NCBI GenBank assembly: GCA_001618605.1
Contig: LKHC01000119.1
Span: 19,262 to 69,184 of the forward strand
DNA: 49,923 nt
Direction of reading: 5' to 3'
Origin: Candidatus Fermentibacter danicus
GTDB lineage: Bacteria; Fermentibacterota; Fermentibacteria; Fermentibacterales; Fermentibacteraceae
Numbering within the stretch: the first letter of the stretch is position 1; the number at the start of each line of letters is the position of its first letter. The translations under genes were made by a program, and so were the position numbers. Shown piece by piece: positions 1 to 8,822 of this stretch. The notes under the pieces were generated by a model. It searched no databases and was not told the origin of the DNA. It saw only the letters and a program-made list of their open reading frames with translations.

Positions 1-237
1 GCGGACGGGTACTCCGGCTGGGAGATGAGTTCGCCGTACGACGCCATAATCGTTTCTGCGTCTCCGCCTGCGGTGCCGCCTGCTCTGGCCGCCCAGCTCG
101 CGACGGGAGGCAGGCTGGTCCTGCCCGTGGGCGAGGGTGTTCAGCAGCTCCTGCTGATCAAGAGGACGGAGTCCGGGATGCAGGTTACGCCGGGCGAATA
201 CGTCCATTTCGTACCGCTGGTGCATTCGAAGGGGTGA
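1..237 (+). CDS. pcm: Protein-L-isoaspartate O-methyltransferase, C-terminal part (5' end outside window)
   Basis: This is the end of a gene that begins before the window; frame 1 is open from the first base. The visible residues include a DGYSGW stretch followed by PYD, then PPAL, a GGRLVLPVG strand and a FVPL ending. In that order these are the C-terminal blocks of PCMT, the SAM-dependent enzyme that repairs isoaspartyl residues in damaged proteins. The SAM-binding N-terminal half is not in view, so activity cannot be judged. The stop lies one base before the next gene's ATG, suggesting one transcript. Family assignment is fairly secure; a related methyltransferase is the only real alternative. 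Confidence 0.8.
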   Translation, partial: ADGYSGWEMSSPYDAIIVSASPPAVPPALAAQLATGGRLVLPVGEGVQQLLLIKRTESGMQVTPGEYVHFVPLVHSKG

Positions 238-238
238 A

Positions 239-1039
239 ATGACGAGCATCGGGGGAGGATCCGGCGGAGATTCTGAGGATGCGGGCGGGGACTTCCACCC
301 GTCCCGCATCTGCGGGGCCGCCGGCATGAAGATCAGCCTGGCCGGAGGTTCCTGCACCGGCATGCCGGCCGATCTCTCGCTGCCCCGGGAAAGCGGTCTC
401 ACTCGTGCGGTCCTGTCCATTATCGACTCCCCGGACCTCGCCTCTCTGGCCGACGCCCTGATCCCGCCGCTCTCGGTGGGTTTCATCACCCCGCGGCTCG
501 TCCATGGGCTGAACAACAGCCTCGTGAGCATCGTGGGCAATCTGGAGCTTGCCGATTCGTGCGACTTCACCGGTGCAGAGGCGGCGAAGATGTGCGAAGG
601 AGCGAGGAATGCGGCGCTCATGATGGCTGACCGGGTCCGGAGTCTGGCTTCGATGGCAGCCTGGACCTCGAACGGCATCTCCGGCAGGGAATCCCCCCTG
701 ATGGACCTCTCCGGCGTGGCCGGAGGCAGGTCGATCGACGTCAGGATCGACTGGCCTGCCTGGTCGTTCCGGTTCTCGAACGCCTGCCTCGGGCTGTCTA
801 CTGCCTGCTTCATGGCCGTCGAGAGGTCGGGCTCCGTGGAGGTCCGTCCCGATGGAGACGGCCTCCGGATGGACTGGGCAAGAGCCGTCGCCTGGGATGG
901 CGGAGAAGACATGCGGAACTACGCCGTGGCTCTGCTCGTCGCTCTGGCGGCACAATCGGCCTTCCAGGCCGGGGGGTGCATCCGCATCGATTCCTGGGGG
1001 GAGACCTCGGGCGGCATCCGTCTTTCAAAGAAGAGGTGA
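239..1039 (+). CDS. Histidine-kinase-like protein with an H-box but no recognisable ATP-binding domain
   Basis: 266 residues. Around residue 89 the sequence VHGLNNSLVSIVGNLELA matches the H-box of sensor kinase dimerisation/phosphotransfer helices (usual form HELNNPLxxIxGxxEL), so His89 is a candidate phospho-acceptor. A second helix follows near residues 113-140. The C-terminal half ends in an AGG...IRIDSWG segment reminiscent of the end of a HATPase fold, but I see no N, G1 or G2 box. It may be a ChpT-like phosphotransferase or a dead kinase. The first 50 residues are low-complexity, and an internal Met30 is an alternative start. It sits between pcm and rnr with 1-base spacing and overlap, so it is probably co-transcribed. 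No transmembrane segment is obvious. Confidence 0.55.
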   Translation: MTSIGGGSGGDSEDAGGDFHPSRICGAAGMKISLAGGSCTGMPADLSLPRESGLTRAVLSIIDSPDLASLADALIPPLSVGFITPRLVHGLNNSLVSIVGNLELADSCDFTGAEAAKMCEGARNAALMMADRVRSLASMAAWTSNGISGRESPLMDLSGVAGGRSIDVRIDWPAWSFRFSNACLGLSTACFMAVERSGSVEVRPDGDGLRMDWARAVAWDGGEDMRNYAVALLVALAAQSAFQAGGCIRIDSWGETSGGIRLSKKR

Positions 1040-3099
1040 TGGCTCTGACTGAACACAGATCCACGCGCAACAGGATTCTATCGCTCTTCCGGTCCGAACC
1101 CGGGGCCAGGCTCACCCCCGGGGAGATGGCCCACAGGCTGGGCGACGACGACATCGGTGACGCAATCCAGGAACTGGTGGCCCTCGGCTGGCTCTGCCGC
1201 GTCGGGAAGGGAAGGTTCGCCGCCTGTGAAACCATGGGGCTCCACAGGGGCAGGATCAGGGTGAGAGCCAACGGCTCCGGAACGGTTTCGACGGAGGGGG
1301 GGCGCATCTTCGTCTCCCGCGAGAGGATCGGCGCAGCCATCGACGGCGACGTCGTGGTCGTGAAGATGGTCCGCGGCGGCGGCAGGCACATCTCCGTCCC
1401 CGAGGGTTCGGTGATGTCGGTGGTCGAGAGGAGGCGCAGCGGTGTCAGCGGCGTCCTCCGGAGGGCCGGGGAAGGCTGGATGCTCGACCCGGTGGACCCT
1501 GCGCTTCCCCGCGGGATCAGGGTCAGAACCGAGAGGCTGGAAGGCCTCAGGGAGGGGAAGGTCGTCTGGGGGATTCTCGATCCACCGGGGAACAGGCTTT
1601 CCGTCCGTCTTTCCGGGGCCCTGGGGGACTCCCTGACCCCTTCGGTCTACGTGGACGCGATCTGCCGGGATCACGGCTTCTCGGACACCTTCCCGCCGGA
1701 TGTGCTGGTGGAGGCCTCGCGTGCCGCGTTGAATCTCCCTTCAGCCGCAGGGCGCCGGGATTTCCGCGGCCTTCCCGTGATCACGATCGATCCGGTGGAC
1801 GCACGGGATTTCGATGACGCGGTATCCCTCTCCCGGGAGGCAGACGGCTGGCTGCTCGGCGTGCATATCGCCGACGTGGCCGCCTACGTTCCCCGCGGGA
1901 GCGCGGTGGACATCGAAGCCGCCGCCAGGGGTACGAGCGTCTACCTTCCGGACAGGGTGATCCCCATGCTGCCCGAGTCCCTCTCGAACGGTGCGTGCAG
2001 CCTCGCTCCGGGGGAGGACAGGCTCGCCAGGTCCGTGATGCTCCGATACGACAGGAACGGGAGAAGGCTCGGCTACGAGATCGTCCCGTCGATAATCCGA
2101 TCCGCCGCCAGGCTGAACTACGAGGAGGCCCTCCTGGGCATGAGGGGCGCGGGCTCGGGGCATTCCGCGGCCGATCCGCTCCTTGCGGACATGGCGGAAC
2201 TCTCCTCGCTGCTGGACCGCGAGCGCGAGTCGAGGGGGGCGCTGGACCTCGGCAGCTACGAGTTCGAAGTCCGTTTCGGCGCCGACGGATGGCCCGAGGA
2301 GTTCACCAGGGCATCGGACGACGAATCCCACAGGATGATCGAGAACTTCATGGTCGAGGCCAACCGGGCGGTGGCCGGGTTCTGCGGCGCGAGCAGCCTG
2401 CCGGTGGTCTACCGGGTCCACGGTGAGCCGGACAGGGACTCGGCGCAGCGCCTGAGGGCGGACCTCGAAGCGCTCGGAATACGCATTCCCAGGGGCAGGA
2501 TCACCGGCTCCAGGGATCTGTCCCGGATACTCGAATCGGCGAGATCGTCGCCTGCGTTCACCCTGGCGAGGGAGGCGGTGCTGCGGTCTCTCAAAAAAGC
2601 CGTCTACAGCGAAAGCGACAGCGGACACTTCGGGCTGGGCCTGTCGAACTACATGCACTTCACGAGCCCCATCCGGAGATATCCCGACCTGGTGGTCCAC
2701 CAGGTTCTCAGTTTCCTGGAAGCCACCGGGGCGGTGCTCTCCGGAGGCCCGTGGGACGCCGATGTGGCGGGGCTGGCGGAGGACTGCAGCGATACGGAAC
2801 AGGCTGCGGAGGACGCCGAGAGGGAGTGCATGGAGATGATGGCGCTCCTCTATCTCTACAGGCGGCCCGGAGGCGAGTTCAAGGGCATCGTGAGCGGAGT
2901 GGAGGACTACGGCGTGTTCGTCAGGCTCGCAGACCTTCCCATAGACGGGCTGGCTCCCGCCAGGCTCCACAACGGCTCTTGCATCCGCCTCGAATCGCTG
3001 TCCCTCGGAGAATCGGTCACTGTGGAGGTCCATTCCGTCGATCCCGAACTCAGGCAGCTCACTCTCAAGGTAAGGAGGGCAGGGAAGGATGCCGGCTGA
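1039..3099 (+). CDS. rnr: Ribonuclease R (RNB-family 3'-5' exoribonuclease)
   Basis: 686 residues from the ATG at 1039, which shares its A with the preceding stop (TGATG) and follows an AGAGG motif; an upstream in-frame ATG at 976 lies within the previous gene. Order: winged-helix domain (about residues 8-60), cold-shock-type OB folds (about 68-200), RNB catalytic core beginning near 235 with the DPVDARDFDD block (about 250-260) holding the Mg-binding aspartates, and a C-terminal S1 domain (about 613-683). It degrades structured RNA processively in the cytoplasm. Length and domain order match RNase R/VacB rather than the shorter RNase II. The 3' end overlaps nadE by 11 bases. Confidence 0.95.
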   Translation: MALTEHRSTRNRILSLFRSEPGARLTPGEMAHRLGDDDIGDAIQELVALGWLCRVGKGRFAACETMGLHRGRIRVRANGSGTVSTEGGRIFVSRERIGAAIDGDVVVVKMVRGGGRHISVPEGSVMSVVERRRSGVSGVLRRAGEGWMLDPVDPALPRGIRVRTERLEGLREGKVVWGILDPPGNRLSVRLSGALGDSLTPSVYVDAICRDHGFSDTFPPDVLVEASRAALNLPSAAGRRDFRGLPVITIDPVDARDFDDAVSLSREADGWLLGVHIADVAAYVPRGSAVDIEAAARGTSVYLPDRVIPMLPESLSNGACSLAPGEDRLARSVMLRYDRNGRRLGYEIVPSIIRSAARLNYEEALLGMRGAGSGHSAADPLLADMAELSSLLDRERESRGALDLGSYEFEVRFGADGWPEEFTRASDDESHRMIENFMVEANRAVAGFCGASSLPVVYRVHGEPDRDSAQRLRADLEALGIRIPRGRITGSRDLSRILESARSSPAFTLAREAVLRSLKKAVYSESDSGHFGLGLSNYMHFTSPIRRYPDLVVHQVLSFLEATGAVLSGGPWDADVAGLAEDCSDTEQAAEDAERECMEMMALLYLYRRPGGEFKGIVSGVEDYGVFVRLADLPIDGLAPARLHNGSCIRLESLSLGESVTVEVHSVDPELRQLTLKVRRAGKDAG

Positions 3100-3838
3100 A
3101 GCAGTTTTGGCCGCTCTCGCGGAGGACATCGCGCTCTGGATCGCTTCCAGTGTCAGGTCGGCCGGCGCAAGCGGCGCCATTCTGGGCATGAGCGGAGGGG
3201 TGGACTCCGCCGTGACGGCCTTCCTGGCGTCGCGGGCCCTGGGCGGGGAATCGGTGCTCGCCGTGAACCTTCCGTGCGGGAGCGCTCCCATCGACGCGGA
3301 ACTCGCCGCGAGGGCCGCCTCGGCGGCCGGAATCGGATTCAGGATCATCCCGCTGGACGGAGTCTACGAGGAGCTGGTATCCGCCTGCGGCCTGGAGGAC
3401 GCCCCGAGGCTCGTCCTGGCGAACATCAAGCCCAGGCTGAGGATGACCGTGCTGTACTCCCTGGCGCAGGGCAGACTCGTGCTGGGCTCGGACAACTATT
3501 CCGAGTACCTGGTCGGTTACTCCACGAAGTGGGGGGACGGAGCGGCGGACATCGCTCCGCTCGCGCGGCTCTACAAGGACGAGGTGGTGGGGCTCGCGAA
3601 GGTTCTCGGCGTGCCCCGGGAGATAGTGGAGAGGCCTCCGACGGCGGGGCTGTGGCCGGGTCAGACTGACGAGGAAGAGATGGGTTTCACATATCTCGAT
3701 CTGAGGCGCAGGTTCGAAGGCCTGCCCATCGACCCGGAGGCGGCCGCGAGGATCGACTCGCTCAACCGGGCCGGCGCCCACAAGCGCGAGCCCATACCTG
3801 TTTTCGAAGCAAGGAAGTGGTTCGAGACACATGGCTGA
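3089..3838 (+). CDS. nadE: NAD+ synthetase, ammonia-dependent type
   Basis: 249 residues. The PP-loop SGGVDS is at 35-40, and a GSDNYSEYLVGYSTKWGDG block follows near 134-152, both diagnostic for NAD synthetase, which adenylates and amidates deamido-NAD+. No N-terminal nitrilase/glutaminase domain is present, so it should use free NH3 or a separate amidase. The gene starts inside the end of rnr and its own stop overlaps purH, indicating translational coupling. nadD, the preceding step of the pathway, is also in this window but 44 kb away. Confidence 0.94.
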   Translation: MPAEAVLAALAEDIALWIASSVRSAGASGAILGMSGGVDSAVTAFLASRALGGESVLAVNLPCGSAPIDAELAARAASAAGIGFRIIPLDGVYEELVSACGLEDAPRLVLANIKPRLRMTVLYSLAQGRLVLGSDNYSEYLVGYSTKWGDGAADIAPLARLYKDEVVGLAKVLGVPREIVERPPTAGLWPGQTDEEEMGFTYLDLRRRFEGLPIDPEAAARIDSLNRAGAHKREPIPVFEARKWFETHG

Positions 3839-5309
3839 ACATGCTCTTCTCAGTTGTCATTCCAGGAAGGAGCTGCCGCCGCTCGCCGAAGGGCTCCACA
3901 GGCTCGGATGGGTGCTCCACGCCTCCGGGGGCACGGCCGGCTTCCTGCGATCCCTGGGCCTTCCGGTCTCTCCGACGGAGGAGATCACCGGCATCTCCTC
4001 GATACTGGGCGGCCGGGTGAAGACACTCCATCCGGAGCTTCACGCAGGGATACTGGCCGAAGGGGAGGACAGGCTGCGGATGATCGAAGAGGGACGGATC
4101 GTGTTCGACATGGTGGCGACCGACTTCTATCCCTTCCACGAGAACACTGACCTTCCCGGGGACGATCCCTCCGCGGTGGAACTGATCGATGTCGGCGGCC
4201 CGGCGATGGCCAGAGCCGCAGCCAAGAACTACCGGCACGTAATCGCGGCGACCGGAGGGGACTCCTTCGGGGAGGTACTGGCCGCAGTGGCCGAAGGCCG
4301 CAACACCCTCGAGTTCAGGCGGAGGATGGCCGCGAGGACGTTCGACGTGACCGCCTCGTACGACCTCTCCGTGTCCCTGAAGCTCTCCGAGGGCGTCTCG
4401 CCGGCCCTCAGGTACGGAGAGAACCCTCATCAGGCGGCGAGGGTGCACTTCGGCGCCAGGGGGGAGGGGTTCGCAGCGGCGGAGCTCCTCCACGGAGACG
4501 CCCTCAGCTACAACAACTACCTCGACGCGGCCGCCGCGTGGGAACTGGTCCGGGATCTGCCCGCCGGCGCCGTTGTGGTGGTGAAGCATGGCAATCCATG
4601 CTGCGTCGCCGTTGCCGACCGGCAGGCCGAGGCATGGGACAGGGCGTTTCCCGCCGACAGATCCTCGCCCTACGGAGGGGTGCTGGCGGTGAACACGAGG
4701 CTCGGTGAGGAACTCGTGGAAAGGCTCAGGGGGGTGTTCCTGGAACTCGTAATCGCGCCGGACTTCGAGCCGGAGGCGCTCGAGAGGCTGAGAACCCGCA
4801 GGAAGCTCCGGGTGCTCGGAATGCCTCCCGGCAGGGATCAATGTCTTCAGTTCCGGAGTATATGGGGAGGGCTGCTCGTGCAGGAGCCTGATCCATGCGC
4901 CTCGGAGGATCTCGATTCCGCGAGGGTGGTCAGCGCGAGACAGCCCACCGTGGCCGAACGAGGAGCGATGGAACTGGCCTGGAGGATCTGCCGGATGGTG
5001 AAGAGCAATGCGATGGTCGTATGCGAGGCCGATCGCGCTCTCGGGATCGGAGCGGGTCAGATGAGCAGGATCGAGAGCCTCGACCTGGCTGTCAGGAGAG
5101 CCTCGGCCGCCGGACTGGACCTCCACGGTTCGGCTCTGGCGAGCGACGGGCTGATACCGTTCCGCGACTCGATCGATCTTGCCTCGGAGGCGGGCGTGAC
5201 TGCCGTGATCCAGCCCGGAGGCTCGCTACGGGATGACGAAGTCCTTGCCGCGGCGGACGAGAAGGGCATGACGATGCTCCTGACGGGTCGCAGGCATTTC
5301 AGGCACTGA
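3831..5309 (+). CDS. purH: Bifunctional AICAR transformylase / IMP cyclohydrolase
   Basis: 492 residues, a little short of the usual 510-530. The N-terminal cyclohydrolase (MGS-like) domain includes the VKTLHP block at 63-68. The transformylase domain has YGENPHQ, SYNNYLDA and VVKHGNPC, with the catalytic Lys252-His253 pair, then KSNAMV and a PGGS loop near the end. It performs the last two steps of IMP synthesis. The usual KHANPCG motif reads KHGNPCC here, a mild variant that keeps the catalytic pair. It overlaps nadE by 8 bases and no other pur gene is nearby. Confidence 0.96.
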   Translation: MAEHALLSCHSRKELPPLAEGLHRLGWVLHASGGTAGFLRSLGLPVSPTEEITGISSILGGRVKTLHPELHAGILAEGEDRLRMIEEGRIVFDMVATDFYPFHENTDLPGDDPSAVELIDVGGPAMARAAAKNYRHVIAATGGDSFGEVLAAVAEGRNTLEFRRRMAARTFDVTASYDLSVSLKLSEGVSPALRYGENPHQAARVHFGARGEGFAAAELLHGDALSYNNYLDAAAAWELVRDLPAGAVVVVKHGNPCCVAVADRQAEAWDRAFPADRSSPYGGVLAVNTRLGEELVERLRGVFLELVIAPDFEPEALERLRTRRKLRVLGMPPGRDQCLQFRSIWGGLLVQEPDPCASEDLDSARVVSARQPTVAERGAMELAWRICRMVKSNAMVVCEADRALGIGAGQMSRIESLDLAVRRASAAGLDLHGSALASDGLIPFRDSIDLASEAGVTAVIQPGGSLRDDEVLAAADEKGMTMLLTGRRHFRH

Positions 5310-5355
5310 TCCGCACCTGCGGAGAACGGGGGTAAGTCCGCTGGACCGGAACCTT

Positions 5356-7506
5356 GTGAGATTTTCTGCGCTTCTGCTGGCCGCCCTACTGTCCTCCGCA
5401 TCCGGCGGACATGGAACCCTGTTCCACCCCGGCGGGCGGCCCGGCGTCTTCGCCTCCGTCGACTCCCTGGCTCTCTGCGGCCGGTTCGACGCCTCCCTCG
5501 ACGGACTGCTGGCGATCCTCGATTCCGAGCCCGGGCTCCGGGCCGAGGGCCTCTACCGGCTGGTGGGGCTGTTCCATTCCTGCGGCAGGGAAGGGGAGGG
5601 GGCCATCCTGCTGGACAGCCTCGAAAACGCCTGGGGAGTCGTTCTCGACGGATTCCGGATCAGCCTGATGGATCTGGCGGACGACCCCGGGGCTGCAGCG
5701 GCGGGGGTATCTGATCCATACCTGCTCTCCTATCTCTACGGAACCTATTCTCCCGCGCCGTCGATCCGCACTCCGGCCAGCCCGGCCGAGATGCTGGTCA
5801 GGCTTCTCATGGCGCCGGCCGGGTCTCTCACTCCAGAGCAGATGAAGGTCTGCGCCGACCTGGCGGTCACCTTCCCGGATGCCGCATCCAGGCTGGCCGA
5901 GGAGATGCACAGAAAGCTCCTGATTCCAGATGAGGTCTGGGAGAGGGATGTCGCGGCCCTCAGGGCCGCCGGGCTGGGCGAGAAGGCCGATCTGCTCGAA
6001 GTGCTTCGCATGGGTGCGACATACTCCCTCGACGAGGCCAGGGCCGTTGCGATTCTGGGCTCGGCCCCCAGACCCTCGGGCGAGGCTGCGCTCCTCCTTG
6101 CCGCCAGAGGCTCGTCCGGCATCAGGAGATCATGGCGGCTCGCGGACGCCCTTGCTTCGGCGTCGCACACATCCACTCTCGCCGACCTGATCTCCTCGTC
6201 CACCGATCCGGTCTTCGCCGCGGGGGCCAGGATGGCTCTGCTCAGAGCCCAGTCCCGCTCCACCCAGCTTCTGGCCCTGTGCGACTCCCTGGGCGCCGCA
6301 TCCGCTACGGACTCCCTCTCGGAGAGGGCGGCCCTGTTCCGCGCCAGGGCGCTGCGCGACCTGGGCCGGAGCGCCGAGGCCTGGCAGGCCTATCACAGGT
6401 TCGCGGCGGACTGGCCCGGCCACCCGGCTGCGCACGAGTCGGCCTTCCTGGCCGGGCGGTACTACGATTCCGAACAGCAGTGGGAACAGGCGGCCGGGGC
6501 CTTCCGGACATCCATCGCGGCCGACGGGGAGGGCAGATACGACGAAAGCTGCTATTGGCGGGGCGGTTTCGCCCTGCTGGCCTCGGGTGATGCCAGAGGG
6601 GCGCTGGCGCTCTGGCGGGAAGGCTGCGAAGCGTTCCCTCACGGTTTCTGGCGCGATGAGATGCTGTACTGGAGCGCCAGAGCCAACCCGCCCGGTTCAC
6701 CGGACAGGGCGGCCCTGCTGGAGCAGGTCTCCTCGGAGCATCCGTGGGAGTATTACGGGCTCCTCGCATCGGCGAAACTCCGCGGTCAACCCCTCTGGTC
6801 GCCGGAGTATCCCTCCATCGACCCTCCAAGCGAGGCGATGCTGCTGGTCGCATCCGGTTACGGCAGGCTGGCTTCGGATGTCCTCAGGCGCTCCGCCCTG
6901 CCGGATACGGTCGCCCGGATCGCCGGCCTCTCCCTTCTCGGTGAGCACAAGGAAGCCATCGAGCTCTGCGGAGCGTTCGATTCCAGGCTCAGGTACTCGG
7001 GTGCCGGCGTGGTGCCGGATTCGATCGCGATCTACCAGTTTCCCGCCCCCTATTCCGATCTCGTCGTGTCCCTGACCCGGGATCTCTCGCCGCGCCCGTC
7101 CGTGATCACCGCCGTGATGCGCGAAGAGAGTTCGTTCGACCATCGTGCCAGATCCTCCGCGGGGGCATGCGGCCTCATCCAGCTCATGCCCGGGACCGCC
7201 CGCGACGTCGCGAGGTGGTACGGCCTGCCCTCCATCGCGGGCGAGCAGCTTTTCGACCCGGCGAACTCGATCCGCTACGGATCGCTCTACATAAGCAGGC
7301 AGTGGAACTCCTACTCCGGGGAACTCCCTCTCGTGCTGGCGGCGTACAACGCCGGCCCCGGCAATGCGTCCCGCTGGCGGGAGTCGCTCTCCTACTCCCC
7401 GTCCGACCCGGAATGGTTCATCGAGAGGATAACCTATCGCGAGACAAGGGAATACGTTAAGAGGGTAACCAGATCGTGCTGGGTATATGGGAGGCTTATG
7501 CCATGA
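5356..7506 (+). CDS. Secreted lytic murein transglycosylase, Slt70-type with helical repeat domain
   Basis: 716 residues from a GTG; the N-terminus (Arg2, then a hydrophobic run ending near SSASG) is a signal peptide. Residues about 30-560 form a long alpha-helical TPR-like solenoid, as in the U-domain of Slt70. The catalytic SLT domain is C-terminal: MREESSFD with Glu591 as expected catalytic acid, then GACGLIQLMPGTA and AYNAGPGN. It should cleave the MurNAc-GlcNAc bond of peptidoglycan in the periplasm, releasing 1,6-anhydro products. No strong Shine-Dalgarno precedes the GTG, so the start is the least certain part. Its last four bases overlap the next gene (ATGA). Confidence 0.92.
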   Translation: MRFSALLLAALLSSASGGHGTLFHPGGRPGVFASVDSLALCGRFDASLDGLLAILDSEPGLRAEGLYRLVGLFHSCGREGEGAILLDSLENAWGVVLDGFRISLMDLADDPGAAAAGVSDPYLLSYLYGTYSPAPSIRTPASPAEMLVRLLMAPAGSLTPEQMKVCADLAVTFPDAASRLAEEMHRKLLIPDEVWERDVAALRAAGLGEKADLLEVLRMGATYSLDEARAVAILGSAPRPSGEAALLLAARGSSGIRRSWRLADALASASHTSTLADLISSSTDPVFAAGARMALLRAQSRSTQLLALCDSLGAASATDSLSERAALFRARALRDLGRSAEAWQAYHRFAADWPGHPAAHESAFLAGRYYDSEQQWEQAAGAFRTSIAADGEGRYDESCYWRGGFALLASGDARGALALWREGCEAFPHGFWRDEMLYWSARANPPGSPDRAALLEQVSSEHPWEYYGLLASAKLRGQPLWSPEYPSIDPPSEAMLLVASGYGRLASDVLRRSALPDTVARIAGLSLLGEHKEAIELCGAFDSRLRYSGAGVVPDSIAIYQFPAPYSDLVVSLTRDLSPRPSVITAVMREESSFDHRARSSAGACGLIQLMPGTARDVARWYGLPSIAGEQLFDPANSIRYGSLYISRQWNSYSGELPLVLAAYNAGPGNASRWRESLSYSPSDPEWFIERITYRETREYVKRVTRSCWVYGRLMP

Positions 7507-8822
7507 CGATATTCGCACTGATTCTTGCGCTGGTATCAGCATGGGTCGTCGATCCGGCGGATCCGACACTCCTCGTGTTCCCTCCGTACGGGCACTGCAT
7601 GGGCATATACCGTGCGGGCACGGAGCAGCTCGCAATGCTGCTTGGCGGGCTCGTGCGCTTCGACGACCCGCAGGGTCTGGCCTGCGTCAAGCTTTCGGAG
7701 TGGGACAGCCCGGGCGAGAACGATGACGACGAACTCGCCGTCTACGGCGTCAACAGCCGTACCGGGCACATCATCTACAACGCCAATATGTACACCCTCG
7801 GGCTGTACGGCGGCAACGGATCGGGCCCGGCCCAGCTCTCCGCGCCGCACGGCATAGCCGCCGACCCCTCCGGTCTCGTAGTGGTCGCCGACACGGGCAA
7901 CCGCCGCGTCGTCGTCCTGGAGCGCAGGGGGACCAGGATGAAGACCAGCAGTATCATCGAGGACGGGTTCTCCGAGCCCTGGGGGGTCGCGATAGGGGAG
8001 AGGCGGTCTATCTACGTGACCGACCGGGGGACAGGCGTTCTCCGCATCTACGATTCGCCGTCGGATCCCGCTCCCCGGTCGATCGCGCTGGATAGACCGA
8101 CGGGCGTCGCCGTGTACGGTGACGGCTCATGGAACGCCCTCGACGAACGCTTCGCGGTGGTGGTCTGCTCAGGCGGCACGGTACTCAACCGCATCGAGGG
8201 TGGAGAGGTCGTCGCCTCGGCCGGCATCTCCGACTGCGGCGGATCGGTGTTCAACTACCCCGTGATCGACTACTACGGGAATACCTGGGTCACGGACAGC
8301 ATCTCCTGCATGATCCACAAGTTCGACCCCGACCTGGACTACATCGCCAGTTTCGGCTCCCCCGGCACCGGGGACAGGCAGCTCGACCGCCCTACCGGGC
8401 TCACGCTGTGGAGGCGCTACGGGCAGATATTCGTTGCGGAGCGCGAAGGCGCGAGGTACTTCTGGGTCGGGACCGACATGAAGATCGGCTCCTTCTCATC
8501 CTCCGGCAGAGGCTTCACCATGACCGGGACTCTTCTGGAGAAGTCGATGGTTCTGGCCCAGGTTTTCGATGAATCCGGGGCGGATGTGGCCACGATGCAC
8601 AACGGCAGGATGGACACCGGACCCTTCACCTTCACCTGGGACGGTACTGATGTCCTCGGCAATCCGGTCCGGGGCGGCTCGATGGAGCTGGTGATAAGGA
8701 TCGAGCCGACCTATTCGAGCCGCGGGTACTTCAGCAAGACCTTCAGGCAGCGGTTCGATATGGACATAGTGGAGACCGGAGCCGGTCAGGATGAAGGGTC
8801 ACGCAGGGGAGGGCGCACCTGA
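7503..8822 (+). CDS. Secreted NHL-repeat beta-propeller protein with FlgD-like C-terminal domain
   Basis: 439 residues; ATG 7503 overlaps the transglycosylase stop and opens a signal peptide (MTIFALILALVSAWVV). From about residue 75 there are repeated blade motifs of the NHL type, such as HGIAADPSGLVVVADTGNRR, PWGVAIGERRSIYVTDRG and PTGLTLWRRYGQIFVAE, consistent with a six-bladed propeller. The last 100 residues, with FTFTWDGTDVLGNPVRGG, match the FlgD Ig-like fold common at the ends of secreted proteins in FCB-type bacteria. The function is unknown; a surface or periplasmic scaffold or ligand-binding role next to a murein enzyme is inference. A nearer upstream start at 7476 would remove the signal peptide from the N-terminus. 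Confidence 0.72.
   Translation: MTIFALILALVSAWVVDPADPTLLVFPPYGHCMGIYRAGTEQLAMLLGGLVRFDDPQGLACVKLSEWDSPGENDDDELAVYGVNSRTGHIIYNANMYTLGLYGGNGSGPAQLSAPHGIAADPSGLVVVADTGNRRVVVLERRGTRMKTSSIIEDGFSEPWGVAIGERRSIYVTDRGTGVLRIYDSPSDPAPRSIALDRPTGVAVYGDGSWNALDERFAVVVCSGGTVLNRIEGGEVVASAGISDCGGSVFNYPVIDYYGNTWVTDSISCMIHKFDPDLDYIASFGSPGTGDRQLDRPTGLTLWRRYGQIFVAEREGARYFWVGTDMKIGSFSSSGRGFTMTGTLLEKSMVLAQVFDESGADVATMHNGRMDTGPFTFTWDGTDVLGNPVRGGSMELVIRIEPTYSSRGYFSKTFRQRFDMDIVETGAGQDEGSRRGGRT

Noticed and set aside
1741-3348. Long open frame on the minus strand opposite rnr
   Set aside because: No recognisable motif and full antisense overlap with a clear gene; typical of GC-rich coding DNA. The same applies to 185-955, 3762-5126, 27532-28794 and 38410-39921.
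5310-5323. TCCGCA/TGCGGA palindrome after purH
   Set aside because: The two-base loop and lack of a T tract make a terminator unlikely.
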